Of a stretch of 64,000 nt of DNA, positions 45,212 through 54,447 are shown in pieces. Position numbers and translations under genes: made by a program. The notes under the pieces were generated by a model, which saw only the letters and a program-made list of their open reading frames with translations, searched no databases and was not told the origin of the DNA. Origin of the DNA: Agaribacter marinus (lineage in GTDB: Bacteria; Pseudomonadota; Gammaproteobacteria; Enterobacterales; Alteromonadaceae); contig NZ_BSOT01000006.1 in NCBI RefSeq assembly GCF_030160655.1, positions 806,001 through 870,000 of the forward strand. Direction: 5' to 3'. Position 1 is the stretch's first letter. Each line of letters opens with the position of its first letter.

Positions 45212-48200
45212 ATGGAACATCAATTTAAGCACAATCTCATTGCGACCTCATTAATACTCGCAGGAATTAGCAATTCGAGTTTTGCACATGCGCAAGAGAG
45301 CACAGCTCCTTCAGGCATAGGTGCGTCGCAAAACAACGTCGCCAATACGCCAATTGAAAAAGTACAAGTAACTGGCTCGCGTATAAAGCGCTATGAATTT
45401 TCTCTTGGGAATCCGGTGGTAGTATTTGGAAGAGATAGCATTGATGATATAGGTTCCCCAGACTTATCAGAGTCTTTGTTAGAAATTCCATCCATCATCG
45501 CAGGCAGTACGGATGAAAACTCAACACTATCCATCAACGGCAGTGGTATTCAGTCGGTTAACTTAAGAAACTTGGGAGACAATCGCACACTGACGTTAAT
45601 AGACGGTCGCCGCACAGTGTCAGAAAGTAATAACATTAATAGAGTCAGTCAAAGCTCTATGCCCTCTAGTTTTATTGAAAAGATTGAGGTAGTCACAGGA
45701 GGTCGTTCGTCAGTTTATGGCTCGGACGCGGTCGCTGGAGTGATCAACTTAATTACTGAAAGTGGCCAACAAGGCTTTGAAATCGACGTTTTAGGTCGTA
45801 AAAGCAACACCTTAGACAGAGAAAGCTACAGCGTTGAAGTCAGTTACGGAAAGAAATTTAATGACGACAAAGGTTACATTTTCGCAGCGGTCGATATGGA
45901 TGATAGAAAAGCGTCTAGATCGTCAGCAATTCCAAGAACCTTAATTCAAGCGGATTGGGATTATGATGATGGGCTGAACTTCTTTAGCAATATCTTAGGC
46001 GAAGATATTCGTGCCAATGAAATATTGCCCGCTGAATATGGTAACAAAAGTGCTGATCCCGATGGCGGTAGATTTGATCAAGGTAGTTACTGGTATGATG
46101 AAGACAACGTCCTACGAGAGAATTTCGTTACCGACAGAGACGGCTTCGATTTTCGTTCGCCAGACACTTTCCAATCCCCTAGAGAGCGTTTGAATATAGG
46201 GATAAAAGGCGTCTACGAGTTTAGCAATGCCATTGAAGGTTTTTTCACTTTGTTACGTTCAAACATAAAACAGGTCAATGTTAGAGAACCTGAAGGCGAC
46301 GACTACAACGATGTTCATTTATTGATAAACCCGGATGGTACAGTTAAGGAGCGTTTAGTCGCAGGTCGAATAGATTTAGATAACCCCTTTGTCCCACAGT
46401 TTATCAGAGAAAACGAAACTAGAGCACTGCGTTGGGACAGGCGATTCGTTGAAGTGGGCCCGCAAGAAAGTGACAACGACCGCACGACAACACGTGCTTG
46501 GGCTGGCTTAAGAGGACAAGTATTTGACGATTGGGATTGGGAAGCATCCCTAGGCTATGGAAAACACAAGCAAGTACAAACCCGTGCCAATGAAATTGAT
46601 ATCGTAAACTTGGCAAAAGGCTTGAATGCTGAACGTACTGAAGACGGCACCATTCAATGTGCAGATCCGCTAGACAGGGCGGATGGATGTGTTCCCGTCA
46701 ATTTATTTGGGCGAGGCTCAATAACTAACGAAGCTGCTGATTATATTCGTGCCAACTTATTTACCTTAGCCGAAATTGAACAAGTGAATTTTCAAGCGTT
46801 TATGACTGGGGATTTGTTGGAATTACCGGCAGGACCCATCGGTGCGGCGATTGGGATTGAGTATCGAAAGGATGAACAAGATATTCAACCCGGACCACTT
46901 AATCGCCGAGGGGGGCACTCTTCGGGACATGTGCCAGCTTACACGGCGTCTATTGCCGTCGCAGAAGCTTTTGGGGAATTAAACATTCCTATCATTACAG
47001 ATGCGCCTGGGATATATCAATTATCCATCGATACATCCTTGAGATTTGCAAATTATGATATTGATAGAGTAGGTAGCGTTACTAGTTTCGGCACCGGTCT
47101 TCAATATCAACCACTAGAGGATGTGCTGTTTAGAGCTAATTTTAACCGTGCCTTGCGTGCTCCCGATTTAACGGAATTGTTCTCTCCCCCTAGAGGTGAC
47201 TCAGACAATGTCACTGACATTTGCGACGGTGTATCACTTGCAGCAGCCGATGCTGATGGTATTGACGGTATTGTGGCGAGAAACTGCTTGTCAGAACCCG
47301 GTATTCTCGCGGCCATTAATGACCTTGATTCTGAAAACCCGGGCTTTTTTACCCAAGAAAGTACGACAATATCAGGTCCCAATGCGGGGAACCCGGACTT
47401 AATTGAAGAAGAGGCTGATACCGTAACGGTTGGTATTGTTTGGGTCCCTGAGCAAGTCAAAGGCTTGAGTTTTTCTGCTGACTACTATGATATTGAAATT
47501 AAGAATGTCATAACTGCGTTAAGTGGTGCTGACATTCTGAGGGAATGTTACAGAGACAATGTCAACTTCTCCAGCAACCCCCTATGCAACGATGTAAGCA
47601 GAAACCCTGAAGATGGTCAGATTGAAAACTTAGTCAATCGAGAGTTTAACTTAAATGGCCGACTTACAAGTGGCGTTGACTACTCTATCGCATATGACTT
47701 TTCTTTAGAGGGCATGGGAATCCCTGGCAACTTTAGCCTTTCTTACAATCACACACACATTATCAAGCTGCTTGATATACGTGATGATTTTAATGAACTG
47801 GATCAAATTGCTGCATTAACGGAAGCAGGTAGGGCTGACGAAATTCCAACAACCATCGCAGCTGACGGAAGCCCCTTAGATGGTTTAGATATCGACAATG
47901 ACAAAGGTGAGCTTGTCAGTAATTCTTTCAAAGACCGGGGGCGTTTTTCACTCGCGTGGCAAAACGAAAGTTGGCGTATTTCTTGGCGAACGAATTACTT
48001 CGGCACAGCTATCGGCAGTTATGCGCTACTAGAAACATACGAAGATGCTATTGAAGAATTTGGTAGTGATGCTGAGGAACCTCTCTTTTTGTTTTACGAT
48101 CGTGAGTTAATACACAACTTATCTGTTAGATATACAACCAATATAGACAGCACTCAACTACGAATTTCTGCAGGTGTGAACAACATCAACGACAATCAAG

Positions 48201-48307
48201 GGCCATTTGCGCCGCTGGGTGCGCCTAATGGAAATTCAGGGAACTTCTCCGATGGATATGGCTTGTTAGGTCGTTCTGGCTTTGTTCGCGTGAGACTAAA
48301 ATTCTAA
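45212..48307 (+). CDS. TonB-dependent outer-membrane receptor
   Basis: A 1031-residue receptor with signal peptide (about 1-27, ending SSFAHAQ). The plug domain (about 45-175) has EKVQVTGSRIKR as TonB-box-like start, NLRNLGDNRTLTLIDGRR and the typical VVTGGRSSVYGSDAVAGVINLIT. A 22-strand barrel follows, ending in an aromatic GLLGRSGFVRVRLKF terminal strand (final Phe). Its large plug-barrel type resembles peptide or oligosaccharide receptors in Alteromonadales (IPR-type with GSRI-R). No iron-uptake box is visible upstream. Being between a CadC-propeller regulator and an S9 peptidase suggests import of peptides. A hairpin follows the stop. Confidence 0.93.
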   Translation: MEHQFKHNLIATSLILAGISNSSFAHAQESTAPSGIGASQNNVANTPIEKVQVTGSRIKRYEFSLGNPVVVFGRDSIDDIGSPDLSESLLEIPSIIAGSTDENSTLSINGSGIQSVNLRNLGDNRTLTLIDGRRTVSESNNINRVSQSSMPSSFIEKIEVVTGGRSSVYGSDAVAGVINLITESGQQGFEIDVLGRKSNTLDRESYSVEVSYGKKFNDDKGYIFAAVDMDDRKASRSSAIPRTLIQADWDYDDGLNFFSNILGEDIRANEILPAEYGNKSADPDGGRFDQGSYWYDEDNVLRENFVTDRDGFDFRSPDTFQSPRERLNIGIKGVYEFSNAIEGFFTLLRSNIKQVNVREPEGDDYNDVHLLINPDGTVKERLVAGRIDLDNPFVPQFIRENETRALRWDRRFVEVGPQESDNDRTTTRAWAGLRGQVFDDWDWEASLGYGKHKQVQTRANEIDIVNLAKGLNAERTEDGTIQCADPLDRADGCVPVNLFGRGSITNEAADYIRANLFTLAEIEQVNFQAFMTGDLLELPAGPIGAAIGIEYRKDEQDIQPGPLNRRGGHSSGHVPAYTASIAVAEAFGELNIPIITDAPGIYQLSIDTSLRFANYDIDRVGSVTSFGTGLQYQPLEDVLFRANFNRALRAPDLTELFSPPRGDSDNVTDICDGVSLAAADADGIDGIVARNCLSEPGILAAINDLDSENPGFFTQESTTISGPNAGNPDLIEEEADTVTVGIVWVPEQVKGLSFSADYYDIEIKNVITALSGADILRECYRDNVNFSSNPLCNDVSRNPEDGQIENLVNREFNLNGRLTSGVDYSIAYDFSLEGMGIPGNFSLSYNHTHIIKLLDIRDDFNELDQIAALTEAGRADEIPTTIAADGSPLDGLDIDNDKGELVSNSFKDRGRFSLAWQNESWRISWRTNYFGTAIGSYALLETYEDAIEEFGSDAEEPLFLFYDRELIHNLSVRYTTNIDSTQLRISAGVNNINDNQGPFAPLGAPNGNSGNFSDGYGLLGRSGFVRVRLKF

Positions 48308-48346
48308 GTGAGCAGGCGCACTGCCAGCAACATTTTTGACACCATG

Positions 48347-48375
48347 CGCTTCAGGTAGGACGACTAGCTGAAGCG
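48347..48375 (+). terminator. Hairpin after the TonB receptor gene
   Basis: CGCTTCAG (48347-48354) pairs with CTGAAGCG (48368-48375) across a 13-nt loop, followed by TCTTTCC. It lies 39 bp after the receptor stop and 75 bp before the peptidase start, so it may reduce read-through from receptor to peptidase. Confidence 0.55.
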
Positions 48376-48450
48376 TCTTTCCTCCATGCAAATGATGACA
48401 GCATTTACTATTAGTCGCGGTTTACAAATACTCCCATTGAGAGATCAACA

Positions 48451-50481
48451 ATGACACCTAGTTATTTCACATCGACAAATATTATTGCCATCCTAGCCTT
48501 ATTTCTTTTAGTAAACACAGCAAGCGTATTTGCAAGTCCTAAACAAGCAAAACCAATGTCTGCAGTAGACATATTAAGTATGACGCGAGTCCAAGATGCT
48601 GTTCTATCTGCTGACGGAAGTCATATTGCATTTGAGAAAAACAAACCGAACTGGAACAAGAATATACGAGAGTCGCAGTTATGGTTGTACAATGTAACAT
48701 CCCAAGAAAGTAAGCAACTGACTTTTTCTAGTGCGCCATCAAGTGATCCATTTTTCAGTAACGATGGGCGTTATTTGTTTTTCTTGAGCAAAAGAGAGAA
48801 AGATGATCGTCGCCAACTTTATAAATTGAGTATGGACGGTGGCGAAGCAAAAAAAGTATTTAGCTTTGACTTTACGCCAAGCAACCTTGTCCTCACGAAA
48901 GACGATAGGTACCTGTATTTTACCGGCATAGCCCTTTCTTCGAAGGCGCGCCAAAAACAAATTAAAAAAAAACAAGTAATCGAACAGTTTGAAAACCCCG
49001 ACAGGCAGCGCCAATTATGGAAAGTTGATCTTAATTCAGGGGAATTGCACGCTATTACTAATGACACTTTCAGCGTGCGCGCATATGCGCTAAGCACAAA
49101 TGAACAACAGATAGTTTACTTGAAAGCCAAGGGAGTTTTGCTAGATCAAAGACACACTGGAGATCTGTTTCTTAGCGATAACCTCGGAAAAAATGCCCAA
49201 GGCCTAACACAGAACAATTTTGCTGAACAAGCACTGAGCTTTTCTCCAAATGATAAATGGATAGCATTTACAGCGACAGTAAATAGCATGGGTGACCCTT
49301 ACTACAACAAGAATATATTTTTACTGCACGTGAAGACAGGGAAAGTTAGTATCCTTGCAGAAGACTTAGAAGGCGAAGTAATAAATTATGCTTGGTCTGG
49401 CGACAGCAAGCAGCTGTATGTTCTACAAAACATTGGCGTATCAAACCATTTGTTTGAGTACGACATCGAAAATAAGCAAATCACTCAACTTACTGCAGGT
49501 GATTGGACAATTTCCGACTGGGCCTATGACAGTGAAAATCAACAACATCTCATTAGAAAAACAAGTCCAATAGAGTTGGGTGACTATTGGTTAGCTAACG
49601 AAAAGGCGATGGTATTTCAGCGAGTTACTTCGGAACACGCCAAATTATCCCATGAGTTTACTTTACCCAAACAAGAAAAGTTGACATGGAAAAGCCATGA
49701 TGGCTATTTAATTGAAGGCTTGTTGGTGTATCCAGTCAATTATAAAAAGGGGCACACATATCCGCTAGTAACACAAACCCATGGAGGCCCGAGGTCATCT
49801 GACCAATTTGGCATTTGGAGTACAGGTAGTTATATGCCAGTATTAGCTGGCATGGGATATGCGATTCTTAGAGTAAATCATCGAGGAGGCACCGGTTACA
49901 GCGACCAGTTTTTAAGAAGTATGATGGGCGGATACTTCAAGCATGCTCATCTAGACGTATTAAGTGGTATAGATTACTTAATTGACGAAGGCATCGCGGC
50001 GCCAGATAAATTAGTAAAAATGGGCTGGAGTGCAGGTGCTCATATGACGAACAAGTTATTAACAGAAACTACTCGTTTCAAGGCGGCGTCTTCCGGTGCA
50101 GGAGCTGTTGAATGGATGTCAATGTATGGCGAAACTGACACTTCATATGGCAGAACCCCCTGGTTTGGTTCTAAACCATGGAGCAAAGGCGCCAACTTAG
50201 ACAATTATAGAAACCATTCTCCGTTACATGATTTATGGAAAGTTACCACACCCACACTAATTTTCGTCGGCCAACGAGACCAAAGAGTACCTTCAACTCA
50301 ATCAAAAATTTTGTTCCGGGCGCTGAGAGATGTAGGGGTAGATACTGAGCTTTATATCGCGCCAGATGAGTCTCATGGTTTCAAGAAACTCTCCCATCGC
50401 CTTTTTAAAATTAATAAAGAATTGGCTTGGTTTGAACACTATGTAAAGGGGCATCAATATACTTACGTCACTCCCTATTGA
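48451..50481 (+). CDS. S9 family peptidase (prolyl oligopeptidase/acylaminoacyl peptidase-like)
   Basis: A 676-residue serine peptidase with signal peptide (about 1-29, IIAILALFLLVNTASVFAS). An N-terminal beta-propeller (about 35-400) has TolB-like repeats (AVLSADGSHIAFEKN, DPFFSNDGRYLFFLSKR, FSPNDKWIAFTA). The C-terminal alpha/beta-hydrolase domain (about 415-676) has PLVTQTHGGPRS for the oxyanion strand, GWSAG with nucleophile S527, D610 in GQRDQRVP and H642 in DESHGF. Such enzymes cut short peptides, and the signal puts this one in the periplasm. Together with the upstream TonB receptor it forms a plausible take-up-then-digest pair for small peptides. Confidence 0.92.
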   Translation: MTPSYFTSTNIIAILALFLLVNTASVFASPKQAKPMSAVDILSMTRVQDAVLSADGSHIAFEKNKPNWNKNIRESQLWLYNVTSQESKQLTFSSAPSSDPFFSNDGRYLFFLSKREKDDRRQLYKLSMDGGEAKKVFSFDFTPSNLVLTKDDRYLYFTGIALSSKARQKQIKKKQVIEQFENPDRQRQLWKVDLNSGELHAITNDTFSVRAYALSTNEQQIVYLKAKGVLLDQRHTGDLFLSDNLGKNAQGLTQNNFAEQALSFSPNDKWIAFTATVNSMGDPYYNKNIFLLHVKTGKVSILAEDLEGEVINYAWSGDSKQLYVLQNIGVSNHLFEYDIENKQITQLTAGDWTISDWAYDSENQQHLIRKTSPIELGDYWLANEKAMVFQRVTSEHAKLSHEFTLPKQEKLTWKSHDGYLIEGLLVYPVNYKKGHTYPLVTQTHGGPRSSDQFGIWSTGSYMPVLAGMGYAILRVNHRGGTGYSDQFLRSMMGGYFKHAHLDVLSGIDYLIDEGIAAPDKLVKMGWSAGAHMTNKLLTETTRFKAASSGAGAVEWMSMYGETDTSYGRTPWFGSKPWSKGANLDNYRNHSPLHDLWKVTTPTLIFVGQRDQRVPSTQSKILFRALRDVGVDTELYIAPDESHGFKKLSHRLFKINKELAWFEHYVKGHQYTYVTPY

Positions 50482-50528
50482 TAGACAACAGCACACTTTT
50501 TACTGGCTTAAATAAAGCACCTACCGCA

Positions 50529-52151
50529 TTAACGAAATTCAGCATCGTAGGCTAATGCTAGCGCCTCAGCTACTCTTATACCATCAATACCTGCCGACCA
50601 GATGCCGCCTGCATACCCTGCGCCTTCGCCGGCAGGATATAAGCCTTCAACATTTACGCTCTGGTAATCGTCGTCACGTTTTATGCAAATGGGTGAGGAT
50701 GTGCGCGTTTCTACGCCGGTAAGTAAGCCATCGGCCTTGGCAAAGCCTTTTATTTGGCGATCGAATGCGGGAATGGCTTCGCGTATCGCGTGAGTCACAT
50801 AGTCTGGCACGACTTTACTTAAATCCGTTAACGTAACACCGGGCGTGTAAGAGGGTTTTACTTCACCCATTTCAATACTTGATTTACCGGATAAAAAGTC
50901 ACCGATTAACTGCGCAGGTGCGTGATAGTTTTCACCGCCAATGGTAAACGCAAGGGCTTCTAATTCACGTTGCAGTTTAATGCCAGCCAAGGGGTGCCCT
51001 GGATAATCTTGTTCGGGCGTGATACCCACTACAATGGCGCTGTTTGCGTTGCGTTCATGTCGAGAATATTGGCTCATACCATTGGTAACCACTCGTCCCG
51101 GCTCAGAGGCCGCGGCGACGACTGTGCCGCCGGGACACATGCAAAAGCTATAGACGGTGCGACCATTTTTACAGTGGTGTACTAATTTGTAATCAGCAGC
51201 ACCAAGTATTGGATTACCCGCGTTATCACCAAAACGACATCGGTCAATCATGCTTTGTTCATGCTCTATTCGAAATCCGACAGAAAAGGGCTTAGCTTCA
51301 ACATATACGCCTTGTTCATAAAGCGATTCGAAGGTATCACGGGCGCTGTGACCCACTGCAAGAATCACTTGTTTACAGGCTAAATACTCGCCATTTGATA
51401 GATGTAAACCTTTTACTTTGAACTTGGCGGTATCGCCAGATAAATCTAATTTTTCTACACGTGTACTAAAGCGGATTTCGCCGCCTAGTTGAATAATTTG
51501 CTTGCGCATTTTTTCAACCATATTCACCAATTTAAATGTACCAATATGGGGCTTGCTGACATACATGATTTCGTCAGGTGCACCGGCTAGCACAAACTCG
51601 TGCAGCACTTTACGGCCATAGTGTTTGCGATCTTTTACTTGGCTATACAATTTGCCATCTGAAAACGTACCTGCACCACCTTCGCCAAATTGCACATTTG
51701 ACTCAGGGTTTAAGGGTTGTTTTCGCCAAAATCCGAAGGTGTCTTTGGTGCGTTCGCGCACGGCTTTACCGCGTTCTAGTACGATAGGACGGTAACCCAT
51801 TTGGGCCAAAATGAGTGCAGCAAACAAGCCGCATGGACCTAAGCCTACGACAACCGGGCGATGATTGAGTTCTTTAGGCGCTTGGGCAACAAACTTATAT
51901 TGCATATCTGGTGTGACACGCACGCTGGTGTCGTTTTCGAATGTAGCAAGTAACTCTGCTTGCTCTTTGACCTCGACATCGAGGGTATAAATTAGCTTAA
52001 TGTCTTTTTTGTTGCGTGCGTCATAGCCGCGTTTAAACATCGTAAAGTCGATGAGCTGTGTTTTGGGAATATTAAGTTTGCTCAATATAGCAGCTTGGAG
52101 TGCTTGCTCGTCGTGGTCGAGCGGTAATTTAATATCGGTTAAACGCAACAT
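50529..52151 (-). CDS. NAD(P)/FAD-dependent oxidoreductase (COG2509-type)
   Basis: I start at ATG 52151, which gives MLRLTDIKLPLDHDEQALQ, the usual N-terminus; the ATG at 52184 adds 11 unlikely residues. The 540-residue protein has an N-terminal alpha/beta cap (about 1-90) and then a Rossmann FAD site: PVVVGLGPCGLFAALILAQMG with ERGKAVRER. Further marks are NVQFGEGGAGTFSDGKLYSQ, VILAVGHSARDTF, SFCMCPGGTVVAAASE and GLYPAGEGAGYAGGIWSAGIDG. This large cytosolic flavoprotein family is widespread in bacteria and its substrate is not known. Transcribed alone, leftward. Confidence 0.9.
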   Translation of the reverse strand: MLRLTDIKLPLDHDEQALQAAILSKLNIPKTQLIDFTMFKRGYDARNKKDIKLIYTLDVEVKEQAELLATFENDTSVRVTPDMQYKFVAQAPKELNHRPVVVGLGPCGLFAALILAQMGYRPIVLERGKAVRERTKDTFGFWRKQPLNPESNVQFGEGGAGTFSDGKLYSQVKDRKHYGRKVLHEFVLAGAPDEIMYVSKPHIGTFKLVNMVEKMRKQIIQLGGEIRFSTRVEKLDLSGDTAKFKVKGLHLSNGEYLACKQVILAVGHSARDTFESLYEQGVYVEAKPFSVGFRIEHEQSMIDRCRFGDNAGNPILGAADYKLVHHCKNGRTVYSFCMCPGGTVVAAASEPGRVVTNGMSQYSRHERNANSAIVVGITPEQDYPGHPLAGIKLQRELEALAFTIGGENYHAPAQLIGDFLSGKSSIEMGEVKPSYTPGVTLTDLSKVVPDYVTHAIREAIPAFDRQIKGFAKADGLLTGVETRTSSPICIKRDDDYQSVNVEGLYPAGEGAGYAGGIWSAGIDGIRVAEALALAYDAEFR

Positions 52152-52446
52152 AATAGGGCTACTCTCTTTGAACGCCAGACACATCCTCTAGCAAAGCACG
52201 GCATTTTAAATCACTTAACAATAATTGGGTAGCACATTGAGTGATGTACGGGTATGAACCGACTGAGCAACGCAAAGTTAAGTAGAGAGCCATACTGACA
52301 ATCACGGAAATAGGCATCCGAAAAAGCGAGTTATAGACACCGTAACTAGCATCTGAGCACTATTCAAAGCGTAGTTGCAATAGATTATTGCTACAATTGA
52401 GATTACACTTAGGCCTATCCTAAAACTATAAGGTAATTGGCTGTAA

Positions 52447-52770
52447 ATGACCTTTGTTGTAACCGATAACTGCGTAAAATGTAAATATACAGATTGTGTG
52501 GCGGTATGTCCTGTCGATGCATTTTTTGAAGGGCCTAATTTTTTAGCGATTGACCCTGTGATTTGCATCGATTGCGCCTTATGTGTACCAGAGTGTCCGG
52601 CAGAGGCAATATTTCAAGACACAGAACTACCGGAAGACCACGCGCTGTATTTGGCACTAAATGCAGAATTATGCCAAGAGTGGCCTAATATCAACGAATT
52701 GAAAGCGCCACCTGCAGACGCTGATGACTGGAACGGTATCTCAGACAAACTACATCTACTAGAACGCTAA
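52447..52770 (+). CDS. fdxA: Seven-iron ferredoxin FdxA
   Basis: A 107-residue ferredoxin of the Azotobacter FdI/FdxA type, carrying one [3Fe-4S] and one [4Fe-4S] cluster. All seven ligands are present: C9, C17 and C50 for the 3Fe cluster, and C21, C40, C43 and C46 for the 4Fe cluster; C12 is an extra Cys. The non-ligand Cys usually found in CPVDC is Ala here (CPVDA), which should not affect cluster binding. The C-terminal extension is the DUF3470-type tail ([17 protein letters not shown]). It is a cytosolic electron carrier, with partner unknown. It converges with rlmE with only 6 bp between stops. Confidence 0.93.
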   Translation: MTFVVTDNCVKCKYTDCVAVCPVDAFFEGPNFLAIDPVICIDCALCVPECPAEAIFQDTELPEDHALYLALNAELCQEWPNINELKAPPADADDWNGISDKLHLLER

Positions 52771-52776
52771 ACCGTT

Positions 52777-53397
52777 TTATCCTTTAAAGCCTTTTGCCAC
52801 AAGATAAACTTCGCGAGAGCGAGGGCGAGATGCGTCGGGTTTTCGTACAATCAGCTTGTTAAATGACGTGCGTACATCTTTTACATATTCGTCGTAACCC
52901 ACGCCTTGGAATACCTTGGCGCAAAAACTTCCATCGGGTTTAAGGACATTGCGTGCCATATCGAGGGCCAGCTCAACTAGATACATTGACGCGTATTGAT
53001 CGGTGGTATTTACACCGCTTAAGTTAGGGGCCATATCTGAAACAACCACATCGGCTTTGTTATCGCCTAGGGCCTGCAAAATCTCGTTGTAGACAGATTC
53101 TTCTCTAAAGTCACCTTGAATAAAATTTACGCCAATGATGCTGTCCATCGGCAAAATATCAGATGCAATCACCTCTACTGAATCACCGACAATGGGTGCC
53201 ACAATTTGTGACCAACCCCCTGGCGCAGCGCCAAGGTCCATTACAATACTGCCGGGTCGAAATAGTTTATCTTTTTCATTTATTTCAAGTAGTTTGTAGC
53301 TTGCACGTGAGCGGTAGCCATCGATTTGCGCTTTTTTTACATAGGGGTCGTTAACGTGCTCGTCTAGCCATTTTTTGCTAGTTTTAGATCGGGCCAT
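52777..53397 (-). CDS. rlmE: 23S rRNA 2'-O-ribose methyltransferase RlmE (FtsJ/RrmJ)
   Basis: A 206-residue enzyme methylating the 2'-OH of U2552 in the A-loop of 23S rRNA with S-adenosylmethionine; length matches E. coli RlmE (209). The catalytic K-D-K-E set is intact: K35 in [10 protein letters not shown]121 in [12 protein letters not shown]161 in CAKVFQG, E196 in [14 protein letters not shown]. The SAM-binding loop is [11 protein letters not shown]. In most gammaproteobacteria rlmE is followed by ftsH and preceded by yhbY, but here the downstream neighbour is the convergent fdxA gene and no ftsH is present. Confidence 0.95.
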   Translation of the reverse strand: MARSKTSKKWLDEHVNDPYVKKAQIDGYRSRASYKLLEINEKDKLFRPGSIVMDLGAAPGGWSQIVAPIVGDSVEVIASDILPMDSIIGVNFIQGDFREESVYNEILQALGDNKADVVVSDMAPNLSGVNTTDQYASMYLVELALDMARNVLKPDGSFCAKVFQGVGYDEYVKDVRTSFNKLIVRKPDASRPRSREVYLVAKGFKG

Positions 53398-53612
53398 TTA
53401 GGGATTCTTCTGAAGATAGAGTAACAACAGGCCTTATTGTAAACTCGCCGCCGCTATTTGCAAACGATGCATTGGATTTGTAAATGGCGCGCGTGCTTTT
53501 ATATAAGATAGTGTGAGCACAAAAATCACGATATAATTCACGCCAATATACCTATTTACATTGTTTCTGGCCCAATGAAGATGATGTTAACTGCCAGCAC
53601 TGAGCACACCAC

Positions 53613-54401
53613 ATGAAACTAGATGATGTAAAAAAACTGCATCAAAAAAAATATAGAACGCGTTTCGGTTATTACTTGGTCGAAGGTGAGCACTTGGTCC
53701 TAGAGTTGCACAAAGCAATAAACGGGACGGTACTTGCACAAAAAGTGACCTTGTATGTCAGTGAACAATACATGCGCGAAGAGTACACGCAGACCTTCGA
53801 GGGTATGAATATTGATTTTAAGGTGTTGGTGCTTACTCAAAAACAAATGGCGCAAATAAGTGATACGAAAACGCCACAAGGTATTGTTGCATGTGTGCCT
53901 CTGCCCAATGTAAGCTCAGACCAAAAACCACAAGTCCCCGTAAGTGATGGAAATGGTGGTTCATTCAAAAACGAGCGCTGTATTTATTTATATCAGGTAC
54001 AAGACCCAGGCAACTTAGGTACAATTATACGAAGTCTTGCTTGGTTTGGTCGATTTCGCTTAATACTTAGCCCTGATAGTGTGGACCCTTTCAATCCAAA
54101 GGTCGTGCGCGCGAGCATGGGCGCTATTTTTCATCTACCGATAGAGCTTGATGTTTCACTCGATGACTTGTCTACACGTTTTGAGCGCTTTGCCTATCTT
54201 GATTTGACGGGCAGTGCCGTAAATAGTGACGCATTCGCTAAATATGAATGTTATTTATTTGGGAATGAAGCGCGCGGCGTTCCGCATAACGCACTGAATA
54301 TGTTCAATGCTGACGCTTACACTATATCGGGCAGCGGCAGCATTGAGTCTCTTAACCTAGGTAGTGCGGTTAGCATGTGTGCCTATCAATTGTCGGTGTA
54401 G
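53613..54401 (+). CDS. SpoU/TrmH-family RNA 2'-O-methyltransferase
   Basis: A 262-residue SPOUT methyltransferase. The N-terminal RNA-binding domain (about 1-100) reads KKLHQKKYRTRFGYYLVEGEHLVLE, the L30-like substrate domain of TrmH-group enzymes. The catalytic domain has motif 1 VQDPGNLGTIIRS (with N and R), motif 2 LFGNEARGVP, and motif 3 SIESLNLGSAVSMCAYQL, forming the knotted SAM site. It should methylate a ribose in rRNA or tRNA; which base is not evident, and it is nearer to YsgA/RlmB-like paralogues than to TrmH by layout. Monocistronic; the gap upstream has a possible TATAAT at 53531. Confidence 0.9.
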   Translation: MKLDDVKKLHQKKYRTRFGYYLVEGEHLVLELHKAINGTVLAQKVTLYVSEQYMREEYTQTFEGMNIDFKVLVLTQKQMAQISDTKTPQGIVACVPLPNVSSDQKPQVPVSDGNGGSFKNERCIYLYQVQDPGNLGTIIRSLAWFGRFRLILSPDSVDPFNPKVVRASMGAIFHLPIELDVSLDDLSTRFERFAYLDLTGSAVNSDAFAKYECYLFGNEARGVPHNALNMFNADAYTISGSGSIESLNLGSAVSMCAYQLSV

Positions 54402-54447
54402 GCACACGGTTTTACGCTAGTTATTGGCGATTAAAGTTACAACGCCG

